In this document: positions 36,161 through 44,403 of the stretch, piece after piece
Numbering within the stretch: the first letter of the stretch is position 1
Layout of the letters: each line of letters begins with the position of its first letter
Position numbers and translations under genes: made by a program
From: Pseudomonadota bacterium
Lineage (GTDB): Bacteria > Pseudomonadota > Gammaproteobacteria > Steroidobacterales > Steroidobacteraceae
Reading direction: 5' to 3'
NCBI GenBank assembly: GCA_018241505.1
Contig: JAFEDS010000022.1
Coordinates: forward strand, 157,778-221,777
Length of the DNA stretch: 64,000 bases
Notes under the pieces: model-generated
Seen by the model: only the letters and a program-made list of their open reading frames with translations
The model's database searches: none
Told to the model about the DNA's origin: nothing

Positions 36161-39100
36161 GTAGCCCCCTTGTCAGAATACGTCCGTTGCTCCCGCAGCC
36201 ACTGTTCGTAGAGCGAGGGTCCCTCCGGCAGCTCGAAATCGAGCGCCGGATAGGTCACTGCATCCGGAACCGTCGCGAAGAACGTCCGGGCCGATGCGCC
36301 GAGCTCGACATCGAGAAATTGATAAGCTTGCTCGAACTCGGCCGGTAGCAATGCCGGCAACTCGTCGGAGTCCGTGCAATGCGTACCGCCGCCCACTCGC
36401 ATCAGGTGCCCATTCTCGAGAAACCCCCGCAGGTGCTCGGCATTCTCGACGCTGGTTGACCAGTCCAGATCCCCGTTCAGTAACAACATTGGAACCGAGA
36501 TGCGGACATCCGCGCGAAACTCATCTCCTACGTTACGCGTCGGAACGAGATCGCGCGTGTTGTGATAGTAGGCGTTGATATCGCCCAGCCAGCGCGCAGC
36601 CGATTCCGCGCGGATTTTCGCGTCCCGCGCCGCCGTAATACCCAAGCTGTTGTCAATCAGCGGAAAGATGAGCGGCACACGATCCGGTGCCACTCTGGCC
36701 TTCCACACCTGCGCCGCGAGGAAACGATAGTCCCCGGCGTACACCTCGAGAAGAAACCGCGGCCAATGCGTAAGCTGGTCGCGCTTGGTTTCGCCGCGGA
36801 AAATACTGGGGTCGGCGAGGAAACGACGCAAGTCGTCTGCACCCATCGCAACAGTCACCTCAGCACCGTGGGCCGGCTCGGTAATGGCGACCTTCACCGG
36901 CTTCGCTTCGAGCCGTTGTATGACCTCGGGAATGACACTCAGCAGGCCGCCCTGCGGAATGTGGGTAGCGAGCTTCGGGTCTGCGTCAGCCGCGCTTGCG
37001 AGGCGCTCCAGAGACTTCCAGAGCCACTGCGGACTGTCGTAAGCATAGTCCAGCGGCTCCAGCCCACTCAGTAGCGCACGATCAACCGTCTGCGGCCATC
37101 TTTTGATGTACGCGAGGCTCCACTGGGATCCGAAACTGCAGGCACAGAGCACGATCTTCTTGTAGCCGAGCGCGGCGCGCAGTTCGTACAAATCATCAAC
37201 GATGTTCAGGATGTCGTAACCAGCGAGATCAACCCCCGTCGACGACCATTCATTCAATGCATCGGCGAGAGCAGTACGATCACGCTGTCTGGCCGCAGCT
37301 AAGGAATCCGGCTCATCGAGCGCTGCCGGTAGATTGGAGACCCACAACTGTGGCACGAGCCCGGGTGCGCGCGGATTGCCGCGTTGGCTCACGTAAACCA
37401 CATCGCGCGTTTTGCGCAACCGTTGGATTTTACTGAGGGTCCATTTCCAGCGGAAATTCGCCTCGGAGCCCGGTCCACCGGCGAGAAAGAAGACGGGAGC
37501 ACGCTCGGCCGGGCCGGGTGGCGGATTCAGTGCCTTGAAACGCAAAAACTGAATGGCAATGCGCCGGCTGTCAGGCTTCGAACGGTTCTCTGGAACCTGG
37601 AACAACCCCCGCTCAACCGCTAGAGGTACGCCACCCGGCACCGCAATGGAGTCCGGGGTGCTGAGATATCGCCCCGTGGGCGGCGCGTCGGATTCTTTTT
37701 GCGATGGGGCGATCCGTGTGAACGACTTCCCGAGCACCAGCCACCCTGGATCAAACGAGGCGACCCTGCCGACGGGATCGACCTGAAAGCTGACAAAGAA
37801 TGTCATGAGATCCACGCCGCTGGTCGCGACGTGCAGCCGGAAGAGGTCGTGATGCCAGTGCTCCAGGCGCCAACTGAACACACCCGGCAACCGCAGAGCG
37901 AGCTCATTCCCCACCTGGTCAACTCGAACCGGCCCGAAGGCCTCGTTGTGATAGTCACCCACGTAGTCGGCCAGCGGCAACGAGGGATGCGTGTTTCGCT
38001 GTCGAGCCCGCTGAAGTTGCTTTTCCGCCAAGCCGTCTTCGGCTTCCTGGTGGGCAACGGCCCTGAGCATCTCGCCGCTCCAATCGACCGGTTCAACACC
38101 GAGCACAGTATCGAAACTGCGCAGCGCAATGGCCCAATTGAGATAGCCGGAACCGCCGCGCCCATAGCTGTTTGCCAGGACAACCACCGCGATATGCTGT
38201 TCCGGAAGCATCGCGACCACCGAGTAGCCGCCCAATAGCGCGCCGCCGTGGCCGAGATACCGATAACTGCGATAGTTGTCGAGAAACCAACCCATGGCGT
38301 AGGCGGCCGGCTCCCGGCCGGGGCTCACGCCCCGCAGCACAGCTTGAAGCAACGTGAATGAGTCGGACGGGGCGCGCCGAACGACTATCTGCGGACGATG
38401 CAACTCATCCAACGTTGCCTCTTTTAACAACCGTACGCCCGCAGGCGTACGTCCATCGCCCAGATTGAACTGCGCCCAGTTGAGCATGTCGTCGAGATTC
38501 GAGACGAGCGATCCAGCCCCTGCGCCGCCCTCGAGGGAGATCTGCCATGGAATGGCCTGTGGCCCCCGCGGATCCTGAACATGAGGCATCGTCACGTCAG
38601 CGCGCGGAGCATCTTCAATGCTTGCGCGCCCCGCCGGCGCCTGCCCGTACATGCTCGGTGCCAAATGGGCAGTGTCCCAGATGCCGGCCGATTCCACGCT
38701 CGAATAGCTGCCCCTCATCCGCAGAGGTTGCAACAGCCTTCGCTGCACAAACTCTGAGAAGCTCTCGCCTGACACCGATGCAATCACTTCGCCTGCGATG
38801 TCATACATTGTGTTGCTGTAGAGAAGGGACTCCCGGAACGGAACTTGTGACACCAGCGTTTTCGCGCCTTGCACAACCTGCGCGGCCCGCATCGGAACCA
38901 CGGCACTGGCATATCCCTCCAAGCCGGTTCGGTGCGAGACGAGATCGCGAATAGTGATATGGGTGGTGAGCCAAGGGTCAGCGACCCGAAACGCCGGCAA
39001 GTGCTCAATAACCGGATCGTCCCAGCCGATCTTGCCTTCATCAACCAACAGGCCGAGCGCCGCCGCGGTGAACGCTTTGGTCAGCGACCCTACGGCAAAG

Positions 39101-39348
39101 AGACTACCGCCATCGACGGGTGCCGCTTTGTTGACCTCACGGACCCCATAGCCGCGTGCAAAGACGACTCGCCCGTCCTGTATCACGCCTACGCTGACAC
39201 CGGGAACCTGCCAGTCCCGCCGGGCCTTCTCAATATAGGTATCTAATGCGTTCAGATCCGCGCCACAGGCGACCGACGCGGTCCCCGCCATGGCCGCCAC
39301 GGCGCCGAGCGCTAAAATGAAGTTCCTGAAACCGATCATGTCGCGCAC
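36157..39348 (-). CDS. Fusion of a class C beta-lactamase-like serine hydrolase and an alpha/beta hydrolase
   Basis: A 1063-residue exported protein. After a signal peptide (1-29) comes a penicillin-binding/beta-lactamase domain with S88-LTK, Y176-SN and a third motif HGG in YLGHGGALLGGY. A DUF3471-like beta domain follows (about 455-545). From about 570 there is a complete alpha/beta hydrolase of the tripeptidyl-aminopeptidase type: oxyanion loop AGGPGSE, nucleophile S738 in CACSFGSQ, Asp in NGDLDWS and His in GGTHCTDS. Two intact catalytic sites in one chain suggest coupled hydrolysis of a peptide or ester. GTG at 39348 has GAGG about 6 bases upstream; ATG at 39339 is the alternative. It opens the six-gene minus-strand operon. 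Confidence 0.87.
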   Translation of the reverse strand: MRDMIGFRNFILALGAVAAMAGTASVACGADLNALDTYIEKARRDWQVPGVSVGVIQDGRVVFARGYGVREVNKAAPVDGGSLFAVGSLTKAFTAAALGLLVDEGKIGWDDPVIEHLPAFRVADPWLTTHITIRDLVSHRTGLEGYASAVVPMRAAQVVQGAKTLVSQVPFRESLLYSNTMYDIAGEVIASVSGESFSEFVQRRLLQPLRMRGSYSSVESAGIWDTAHLAPSMYGQAPAGRASIEDAPRADVTMPHVQDPRGPQAIPWQISLEGGAGAGSLVSNLDDMLNWAQFNLGDGRTPAGVRLLKEATLDELHRPQIVVRRAPSDSFTLLQAVLRGVSPGREPAAYAMGWFLDNYRSYRYLGHGGALLGGYSVVAMLPEQHIAVVVLANSYGRGGSGYLNWAIALRSFDTVLGVEPVDWSGEMLRAVAHQEAEDGLAEKQLQRARQRNTHPSLPLADYVGDYHNEAFGPVRVDQVGNELALRLPGVFSWRLEHWHHDLFRLHVATSGVDLMTFFVSFQVDPVGRVASFDPGWLVLGKSFTRIAPSQKESDAPPTGRYLSTPDSIAVPGGVPLAVERGLFQVPENRSKPDSRRIAIQFLRFKALNPPPGPAERAPVFFLAGGPGSEANFRWKWTLSKIQRLRKTRDVVYVSQRGNPRAPGLVPQLWVSNLPAALDEPDSLAAARQRDRTALADALNEWSSTGVDLAGYDILNIVDDLYELRAALGYKKIVLCACSFGSQWSLAYIKRWPQTVDRALLSGLEPLDYAYDSPQWLWKSLERLASAADADPKLATHIPQGGLLSVIPEVIQRLEAKPVKVAITEPAHGAEVTVAMGADDLRRFLADPSIFRGETKRDQLTHWPRFLLEVYAGDYRFLAAQVWKARVAPDRVPLIFPLIDNSLGITAARDAKIRAESAARWLGDINAYYHNTRDLVPTRNVGDEFRADVRISVPMLLLNGDLDWSTSVENAEHLRGFLENGHLMRVGGGTHCTDSDELPALLPAEFEQAYQFLDVELGASARTFFATVPDAVTYPALDFELPEGPSLYEQWLREQRTYSDKGAT

Positions 39349-39468
39349 AACGCCCCTCGATTGATAGAGTGCGGCGCGCTGAAATACAGGACAGAGTCAC
39401 GCAACTATTGCGCTGCTCATGGCATTCACGATAATCAACAGGTCTGCTCGTTCAAGAGAGTCGCCCGA

Positions 39469-40395
39469 GTGAATCGGCTCCCGCTCGTCATCGCCTCATC
39501 GGTCATTCGCGGCTCGCGCCTCGGCGAGAGCCATGGCGGCCTTTACCTGGTGGACCTCGAGACCGGCCGCACCGAGCAGACACTCGACTGGAATCACACT
39601 GACATCGACATCAGCGGCCGGGGTGGCGATCGGGGCTTGCGCGGCATCGCCTTTTACGGCCCACGCATGCTGGTCGCCGCCAATTCGAGTCTCCTGATGC
39701 TCGACCGCGACTGCCGCGTGATGGACACTTTCACCAATCCGTTTCTGCGTCACTGTCACGAAATCAGCGCCTGGGGAGATCACCTCTTCCTGACATCCAC
39801 AGGCTTTGACAGCCTGCTCGTCTTCGATCTCGTGCGCAGGCGCTTCAGCCACGCCTTTTGCCTGAGCGTCGACGGCCACGCACCGAGCCTCCGGGCATTC
39901 GATCCGGAACAGCGCGCCGGGCCCGCGCCGAGCCGTCATTTTCACCTCAACTCGGTTCATGCATCGCCCGACGGGATCTCATTCAGCGGCCTGCATACAC
40001 CGAGCCTGCTGTGCTTGCGGGGTCAGGAGCTGACATCCCTCTCACCTCTACCGAAGGGTACGCACAACGCGCAACCATTCGCGGGTGGGGTGATGTACAA
40101 CGACACCGTGCAGGATCGAGTCTGTTATCGACACTCCGGCGGAAGGGTGATCGAGATCCCAGTGCCCCAGTTCGCGCAGGAGACCGTGGTCAATCTGGAA
40201 AGATGGGGCACCGAAGTAGCGCGCCCGGGATTCGCCCGGGGTTTATGCGGCCTGAATGACCATCTCGTTGCCGGTGGATCCTCACCATCGACGGTCGCGC
40301 TTTACGACATCAAAGCAGGTCGACGTGTGAGCCAACACAACTTGTCCATGGACGTTCGCAACGCCATACACGGCCTTGCGGTCTGGCCGTTCTAA
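39469..40395 (+). CDS. Hypothetical protein with beta-propeller-like repeats beside a sulfotransferase gene
   Basis: A protein of about 308 residues from GTG 39469, preceded by AAGAGAG; the frame is open back to 39361. Strand-turn repeats (GGLYLVDLETGR, NSSLLMLDRDCRV, FDSLLVFDLVRRRF, STVALYDIKAGR) suggest a propeller. His/Asn-rich segments (FHLNSVHASPDG, HNAQPFAGGVMYND) may form a site. No signal peptide. I do not recognise the family with confidence; it may be the DUF4915/TIGR03032 type, but that is from memory. It converges on the TPR-sulfotransferase gene with overlapping stop codons. Confidence 0.6.
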   Translation: MNRLPLVIASSVIRGSRLGESHGGLYLVDLETGRTEQTLDWNHTDIDISGRGGDRGLRGIAFYGPRMLVAANSSLLMLDRDCRVMDTFTNPFLRHCHEISAWGDHLFLTSTGFDSLLVFDLVRRRFSHAFCLSVDGHAPSLRAFDPEQRAGPAPSRHFHLNSVHASPDGISFSGLHTPSLLCLRGQELTSLSPLPKGTHNAQPFAGGVMYNDTVQDRVCYRHSGGRVIEIPVPQFAQETVVNLERWGTEVARPGFARGLCGLNDHLVAGGSSPSTVALYDIKAGRRVSQHNLSMDVRNAIHGLAVWPF

Positions 40396-42071
40396 GCGGT
40401 CTCCCCGAGCCCGATACCCTGCTCAATGAGGAGCCGCTGGAGCGACTGGAGGTGCGACTCGTAGTTTCGCCAGCGGCCCACCGATTGGGAATAGATCTTT
40501 TGGCGCACCTGCCACCGGCTCGGGGTCATCACCGTGCGCTCGGTTGCTTGAAACTCCAGGCAACCCTCGTACCAGGGTACCCCGACAAATTCCAGAAGCC
40601 GGCGCGTCTCGCCTTCCTGGTCCGCCACCAGTTGCTCGTAATGCAGCTCATACATCGGGATTGGCAGCACTCGCCGCCAATGCTGCATGAGGCAATGGTA
40701 CTGAATGAAGTACTCCCCGAAGTTGTGCAGGTCGTGGGTGAAGTCGTTCTTCATGTCGAAGTGCTCGATGAAACACGACAGTCCCACATCCAGGGGATTG
40801 CGCCGGCAGTGAATGACCCGAGCGCCCGGGAGTACCGTGGCGATCAATCCCAGGTGAATGAAGTTGACCGGCAGTTTGTCCGTGACATGCAGAGCCTGCG
40901 CGCCTGCGTGTTGAGTCAGGGACGCCAGGTGCCGCTCGCCGAGCGTGAGCCGTTCCGCGGGAGACAATCCGGTTACACATTCCGGGTAGGCACGGCTCAT
41001 TGAATTCGACATGTCGGAAATGCTGCGCAGCTCGCCGGCACCGCCGATTTGCGGATGACTTGCGAGAATCTGCTCGGTCAACGTCGTCCCGGAGCGGGGC
41101 ATGCCGACGATGAAAATCGGCCGCCGCGACGGCGAACCGCCCGCCGTGAGGTTGGCAAAGTATTCGACCGAGAACACTCGGATGAGGCGCTCAAAAAGAT
41201 CGCGGACCTGTTCCACATCAAACGGGGCGCCGCGGCGCCGGAGCACCGTGTTGGCCGCCGCGAAGTGATGAAACGCGCGCTCGTAGTTGCGCATTCGATC
41301 GTATTGTTTACCCAGACCGGTATGCAGCTTGACCTGCTCTTCGCTTTCCAGAGTGCGCCCAGCCAGCAGGCGTTCGGCCGCCTCCAGCCACTGGGGATCC
41401 GGCTCGAGCGATCGGATCGCCAGCAGGCCGGACAGCGCCCTGCCATGATCCGGATTGCGTTCGAGCAGCGCCCGATACTGTTCGATGGCCGGCGCGAACT
41501 CCCCTTGCTGCTCGAGCAGTACGGCGAGATTCAGACGCGACGGCGCGTGCGTCGGGTCGCTCTGCAAGGCGCGCCTGAACAGGCCGACGGCCTGTTTGGG
41601 GTCACCCGCTTGTTTCAATGCGTTCGCGAGGTTGTACAGCGCGGGCACCGAGTCCGGATCGATGTCGAGCACCTGCCGGTACACGTCCATGGCCTGTTGC
41701 AGCTCGCCCTGCTTTTTGAGCACGTTGGCCAGACTGTTGAGGGTGTCGACATGACGCGGATCGACCTCGAGGCCGCGGCGCAAAAGCTGGATCGCCTCAT
41801 CGAGGTCGTCCTGTTGAAACAGCACTTGCCCCAGGTGGTTGTAGGTGCGGGGATCGCCCGGATTCAACTGAATTGACCGCCGCAACAGGCGGGCCGCCTC
41901 CAGCACGTGTCCCGTTTGCTGAGCCACGAGCCCGAGATAGTGCAGCGCGGTGGGGTGATCCGGATGCTGCTTCAAGACCTGCAGATAGGCTCGATAGGCG
42001 AATTCGAGATCGCCGTTCTTGTGGCGCTCCAAGGCTGCAGCCAGCTCCCGGTCTGCTTCCGCCGGCGTCAT
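40392..42071 (-). CDS. TPR-repeat sulfotransferase
   Basis: A 559-residue protein. An N-terminal array of tetratricopeptide repeats (about 1-240) has typical 34-residue spacing (PDHPTALHYLGLVAQQTGH, PRHVDTLNSLANVLKKQGE). The C-terminal sulfotransferase domain has the PAPS loop GMPRSGTT at 323-330 and a 3'-phosphate segment near VIHCRRNPLDVGLSCF. Related eukaryotic and bacterial enzymes sulfate proteins or peptides. No signal peptide. It is last in the TonB-receptor operon and overlaps the dehydrogenase gene by 4 bases. Target unknown, perhaps a peptide or metabolite made or imported by the operon. Confidence 0.88.
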   Translation of the reverse strand: MTPAEADRELAAALERHKNGDLEFAYRAYLQVLKQHPDHPTALHYLGLVAQQTGHVLEAARLLRRSIQLNPGDPRTYNHLGQVLFQQDDLDEAIQLLRRGLEVDPRHVDTLNSLANVLKKQGELQQAMDVYRQVLDIDPDSVPALYNLANALKQAGDPKQAVGLFRRALQSDPTHAPSRLNLAVLLEQQGEFAPAIEQYRALLERNPDHGRALSGLLAIRSLEPDPQWLEAAERLLAGRTLESEEQVKLHTGLGKQYDRMRNYERAFHHFAAANTVLRRRGAPFDVEQVRDLFERLIRVFSVEYFANLTAGGSPSRRPIFIVGMPRSGTTLTEQILASHPQIGGAGELRSISDMSNSMSRAYPECVTGLSPAERLTLGERHLASLTQHAGAQALHVTDKLPVNFIHLGLIATVLPGARVIHCRRNPLDVGLSCFIEHFDMKNDFTHDLHNFGEYFIQYHCLMQHWRRVLPIPMYELHYEQLVADQEGETRRLLEFVGVPWYEGCLEFQATERTVMTPSRWQVRQKIYSQSVGRWRNYESHLQSLQRLLIEQGIGLGETA

Positions 42072-43015
42072 GACTCCCCTTTGCGCTCCTGCAAACGCTG
42101 CATGAGACTCATCAGCGTGCGATCCCGTTCGCGCTGATGGGCAGGCATAGCTGAAACCGGCAGTGACGCCTCGAGATAGCGATGGATCTTTTCAATCAAT
42201 GCGTGGTTCCACGGGTAGCGAGCCCCGACATCGGTCATCAATCTCCGCGCGCCCTCCTCGTCCGTCAACATGTATTGCAGATACCCCTGAGACGCATTGA
42301 GGTGACTGGTCTCGAACGGTCCGAGAAACGCCCACCGCAAACCCAGACCGTGCTTGAGGGCGGCATCGATGTCGGCGGGCTCGCAATATCCCGCGCCGAC
42401 CAGATGCAGCGCTTCCCCGATCAGCGCGTACTGCAAACGATTGATCACGTAGCCATTAATCTCCCGGGATACCTTGAGCGGGACCATACCCAGGCTCTCG
42501 ACGAGCCGGGTGCTAGACTCCACCGCCCAAGGGTCGGTCCAGGGCGTCGGACAGATCTCAACAGCTCGCAGTATGTGCGGCGGATTCACTGGATGCACCA
42601 GCAGACAACGTCCGCGACCCGGCAGTTCATCGGTAAATTTCGAGACGGGCAGCTCTCCAGATGAGCTTCCGATGGTGACTGTGTCGGGCGCTGCTGCATC
42701 GAGATCCCGGAAGACTCGCCGCTTCACCTCCAGGTCGTCAATGACACTCTCCTGGATATGGCAGGCTCCCTCAATCGCCTCAGAGAGCGACGTCGAAACC
42801 TGGATACGATCGAGGAGTGCCTGCTTGTCGGGCAGTCGGCCCATCTGCTCCAGATCGGTCGCAGTGGCCTCAATCGCACTCCTGGCACGTTCGAGTGCCG
42901 CCGGCACTGTATCAAACAGTCGAACAGCAGCGCCGCCCCTCGCGAATGCGACCGCCCAGCTCCTGCCGATATTGCCTGCACCGATACACGCGATCCGCGG
43001 GGTCCGGGAAGTCAA
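42068..43015 (-). CDS. 3-hydroxyacyl-CoA dehydrogenase-like NAD enzyme (lambda-crystallin / carnitine dehydrogenase type)
   Basis: A 315-residue protein with an N-terminal Rossmann fold (GAGNIGRSWAVAFARGG) and the C-terminal helical dehydrogenase domain. The catalytic region has HPVNPPH and an N in REINGYVINRLQYAL. This small single-function form resembles L-gulonate and carnitine dehydrogenases and lambda-crystallin more than beta-oxidation enzymes. The start is TTG at 43015: it overlaps the permease stop as TTGA, and GGAG (43024-43027) lies 8 bases upstream. The longer ATG frame from 43114 would sit inside the permease gene. Confidence 0.82.
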   Translation of the reverse strand: MTSRTPRIACIGAGNIGRSWAVAFARGGAAVRLFDTVPAALERARSAIEATATDLEQMGRLPDKQALLDRIQVSTSLSEAIEGACHIQESVIDDLEVKRRVFRDLDAAAPDTVTIGSSSGELPVSKFTDELPGRGRCLLVHPVNPPHILRAVEICPTPWTDPWAVESSTRLVESLGMVPLKVSREINGYVINRLQYALIGEALHLVGAGYCEPADIDAALKHGLGLRWAFLGPFETSHLNASQGYLQYMLTDEEGARRLMTDVGARYPWNHALIEKIHRYLEASLPVSAMPAHQRERDRTLMSLMQRLQERKGES

Positions 43016-44403
43016 GATACACACTCCAGCACGAGACGTTTGCGCTGTTCCGTGCTCAGCGCTAGTCGACTGCTCGCACTTCTGATCCAAAACAACCAGC
43101 CGGTCGCGCACCATAGAAGCATGAACCCGATGGGAAGAATGCCGCCGACCGCCGCATATGCCGCGACGATCGCCGTGAACACGAGGCCAATCGACAATGC
43201 CAGCGCCAGGAGCGGAACCACGAGTCCGCCCGGCACCCGATACGGCCTGTCTGCAGTAGAACGCGTCCGTCGGAGCTTGATGAGACCCGCACAGACGAGC
43301 ACAAACACCACGAGCAACGGCACAGTCGCGATGTCTACGATCGGGCTCAACGCGTTACGTCCCAGCATGCCGAGCGCCACGGAAATGGCCGAGATCAGAA
43401 GTGTGGTTCGAAGGGGAACTCCCGGTCCGTGAGCGTGGACGGATGATTCCCGCGCAAAAAAGGACAGTGTGGCGCCAGCCTTCGCCATCCCTTGCAACAC
43501 GCGCGCGCCGGAAAGCAGATTTGCATTCCAACCGCTGAGCACGCCACTGATTCCACACACAACAATCAGGGTGCCAAACACGGGGCGCCCGAGTCCCACG
43601 CTGAAGGCCGCCACCACAGGCAAAGACGCTTCACGAAGTGACGGGCGATCCAATGACACCGTTGCCGAAAGGATGGCGCCGCCATAAAACACGAACGCCG
43701 CAACAGTCGCCAACACGACAACTGTACCCACGCGCCGCAGTTGCGTACCGGGACGCCGGTCCCTCACCGCCTGTGGCAGAACGTCGAAGCCCGAGAAAAA
43801 GAATGGCGTCATTGCGGCCACAGCGGCAACACCCGTCCACGCCTCACGCGGTGTGCTGCCGGCAAAGAGCGGCTGCAGGCGCTCGCTGCGCCCGAGGAAA
43901 GCGGCGCACAAGAATAAACCGAGGCCAACGACCATCTTGGTAATCACGAGGGCGTCCTGAAACATGGCACGAGCGGACACGCCGCGAATGTTGACCAGCG
44001 TAATGACTACCGCACCCAACACACCGAGGACGAGATCATTTGTCCAAGGCAGTACCGCCTGCACCAGCCAACCCAAGGTGACGAAGTACCAAGCGCAAGT
44101 CGCTGCATACGTCAATACGAGAAACCAACCTGCCACCGCGGATGCGCGCTCGCCGAAGGCTTCGAAAACATACGCCATCGAACCGTTGGCATCGGGAAAC
44201 AGCGTCATCATCTCCGCGAAACACAACCCGATGAGCGACATGATGAGCGCACCCACGCCGAAGGCCAGGAGCGCGCCGATCGGGCCCGCCTGCCCGATCC
44301 ACATTCCGGTGGCAACGATCCACGCGACACCGATGATGGAGCCGAACAGCACCGTGAAAAGTTGGAACAGGCCGAGCCCGGCCTTCCCAGTGCGCATCTT
44401 CAT
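43012..44403 (-). CDS. APC-family amino acid permease
   Basis: A 463-residue integral membrane protein with about 12 helices and the APC signature near the start (FQLFTVLFGSIIGVAWIVATGMWIG, a landmark at residues 13-37). It probably carries amino acids or small peptides into the cytoplasm after extracellular hydrolysis. The start overlaps the CocE-type gene as ATGA and the stop overlaps the dehydrogenase start as TTGA, so translation is probably coupled. Confidence 0.87.
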   Translation of the reverse strand: MKMRTGKAGLGLFQLFTVLFGSIIGVAWIVATGMWIGQAGPIGALLAFGVGALIMSLIGLCFAEMMTLFPDANGSMAYVFEAFGERASAVAGWFLVLTYAATCAWYFVTLGWLVQAVLPWTNDLVLGVLGAVVITLVNIRGVSARAMFQDALVITKMVVGLGLFLCAAFLGRSERLQPLFAGSTPREAWTGVAAVAAMTPFFFSGFDVLPQAVRDRRPGTQLRRVGTVVVLATVAAFVFYGGAILSATVSLDRPSLREASLPVVAAFSVGLGRPVFGTLIVVCGISGVLSGWNANLLSGARVLQGMAKAGATLSFFARESSVHAHGPGVPLRTTLLISAISVALGMLGRNALSPIVDIATVPLLVVFVLVCAGLIKLRRTRSTADRPYRVPGGLVVPLLALALSIGLVFTAIVAAYAAVGGILPIGFMLLWCATGWLFWIRSASSRLALSTEQRKRLVLECVS

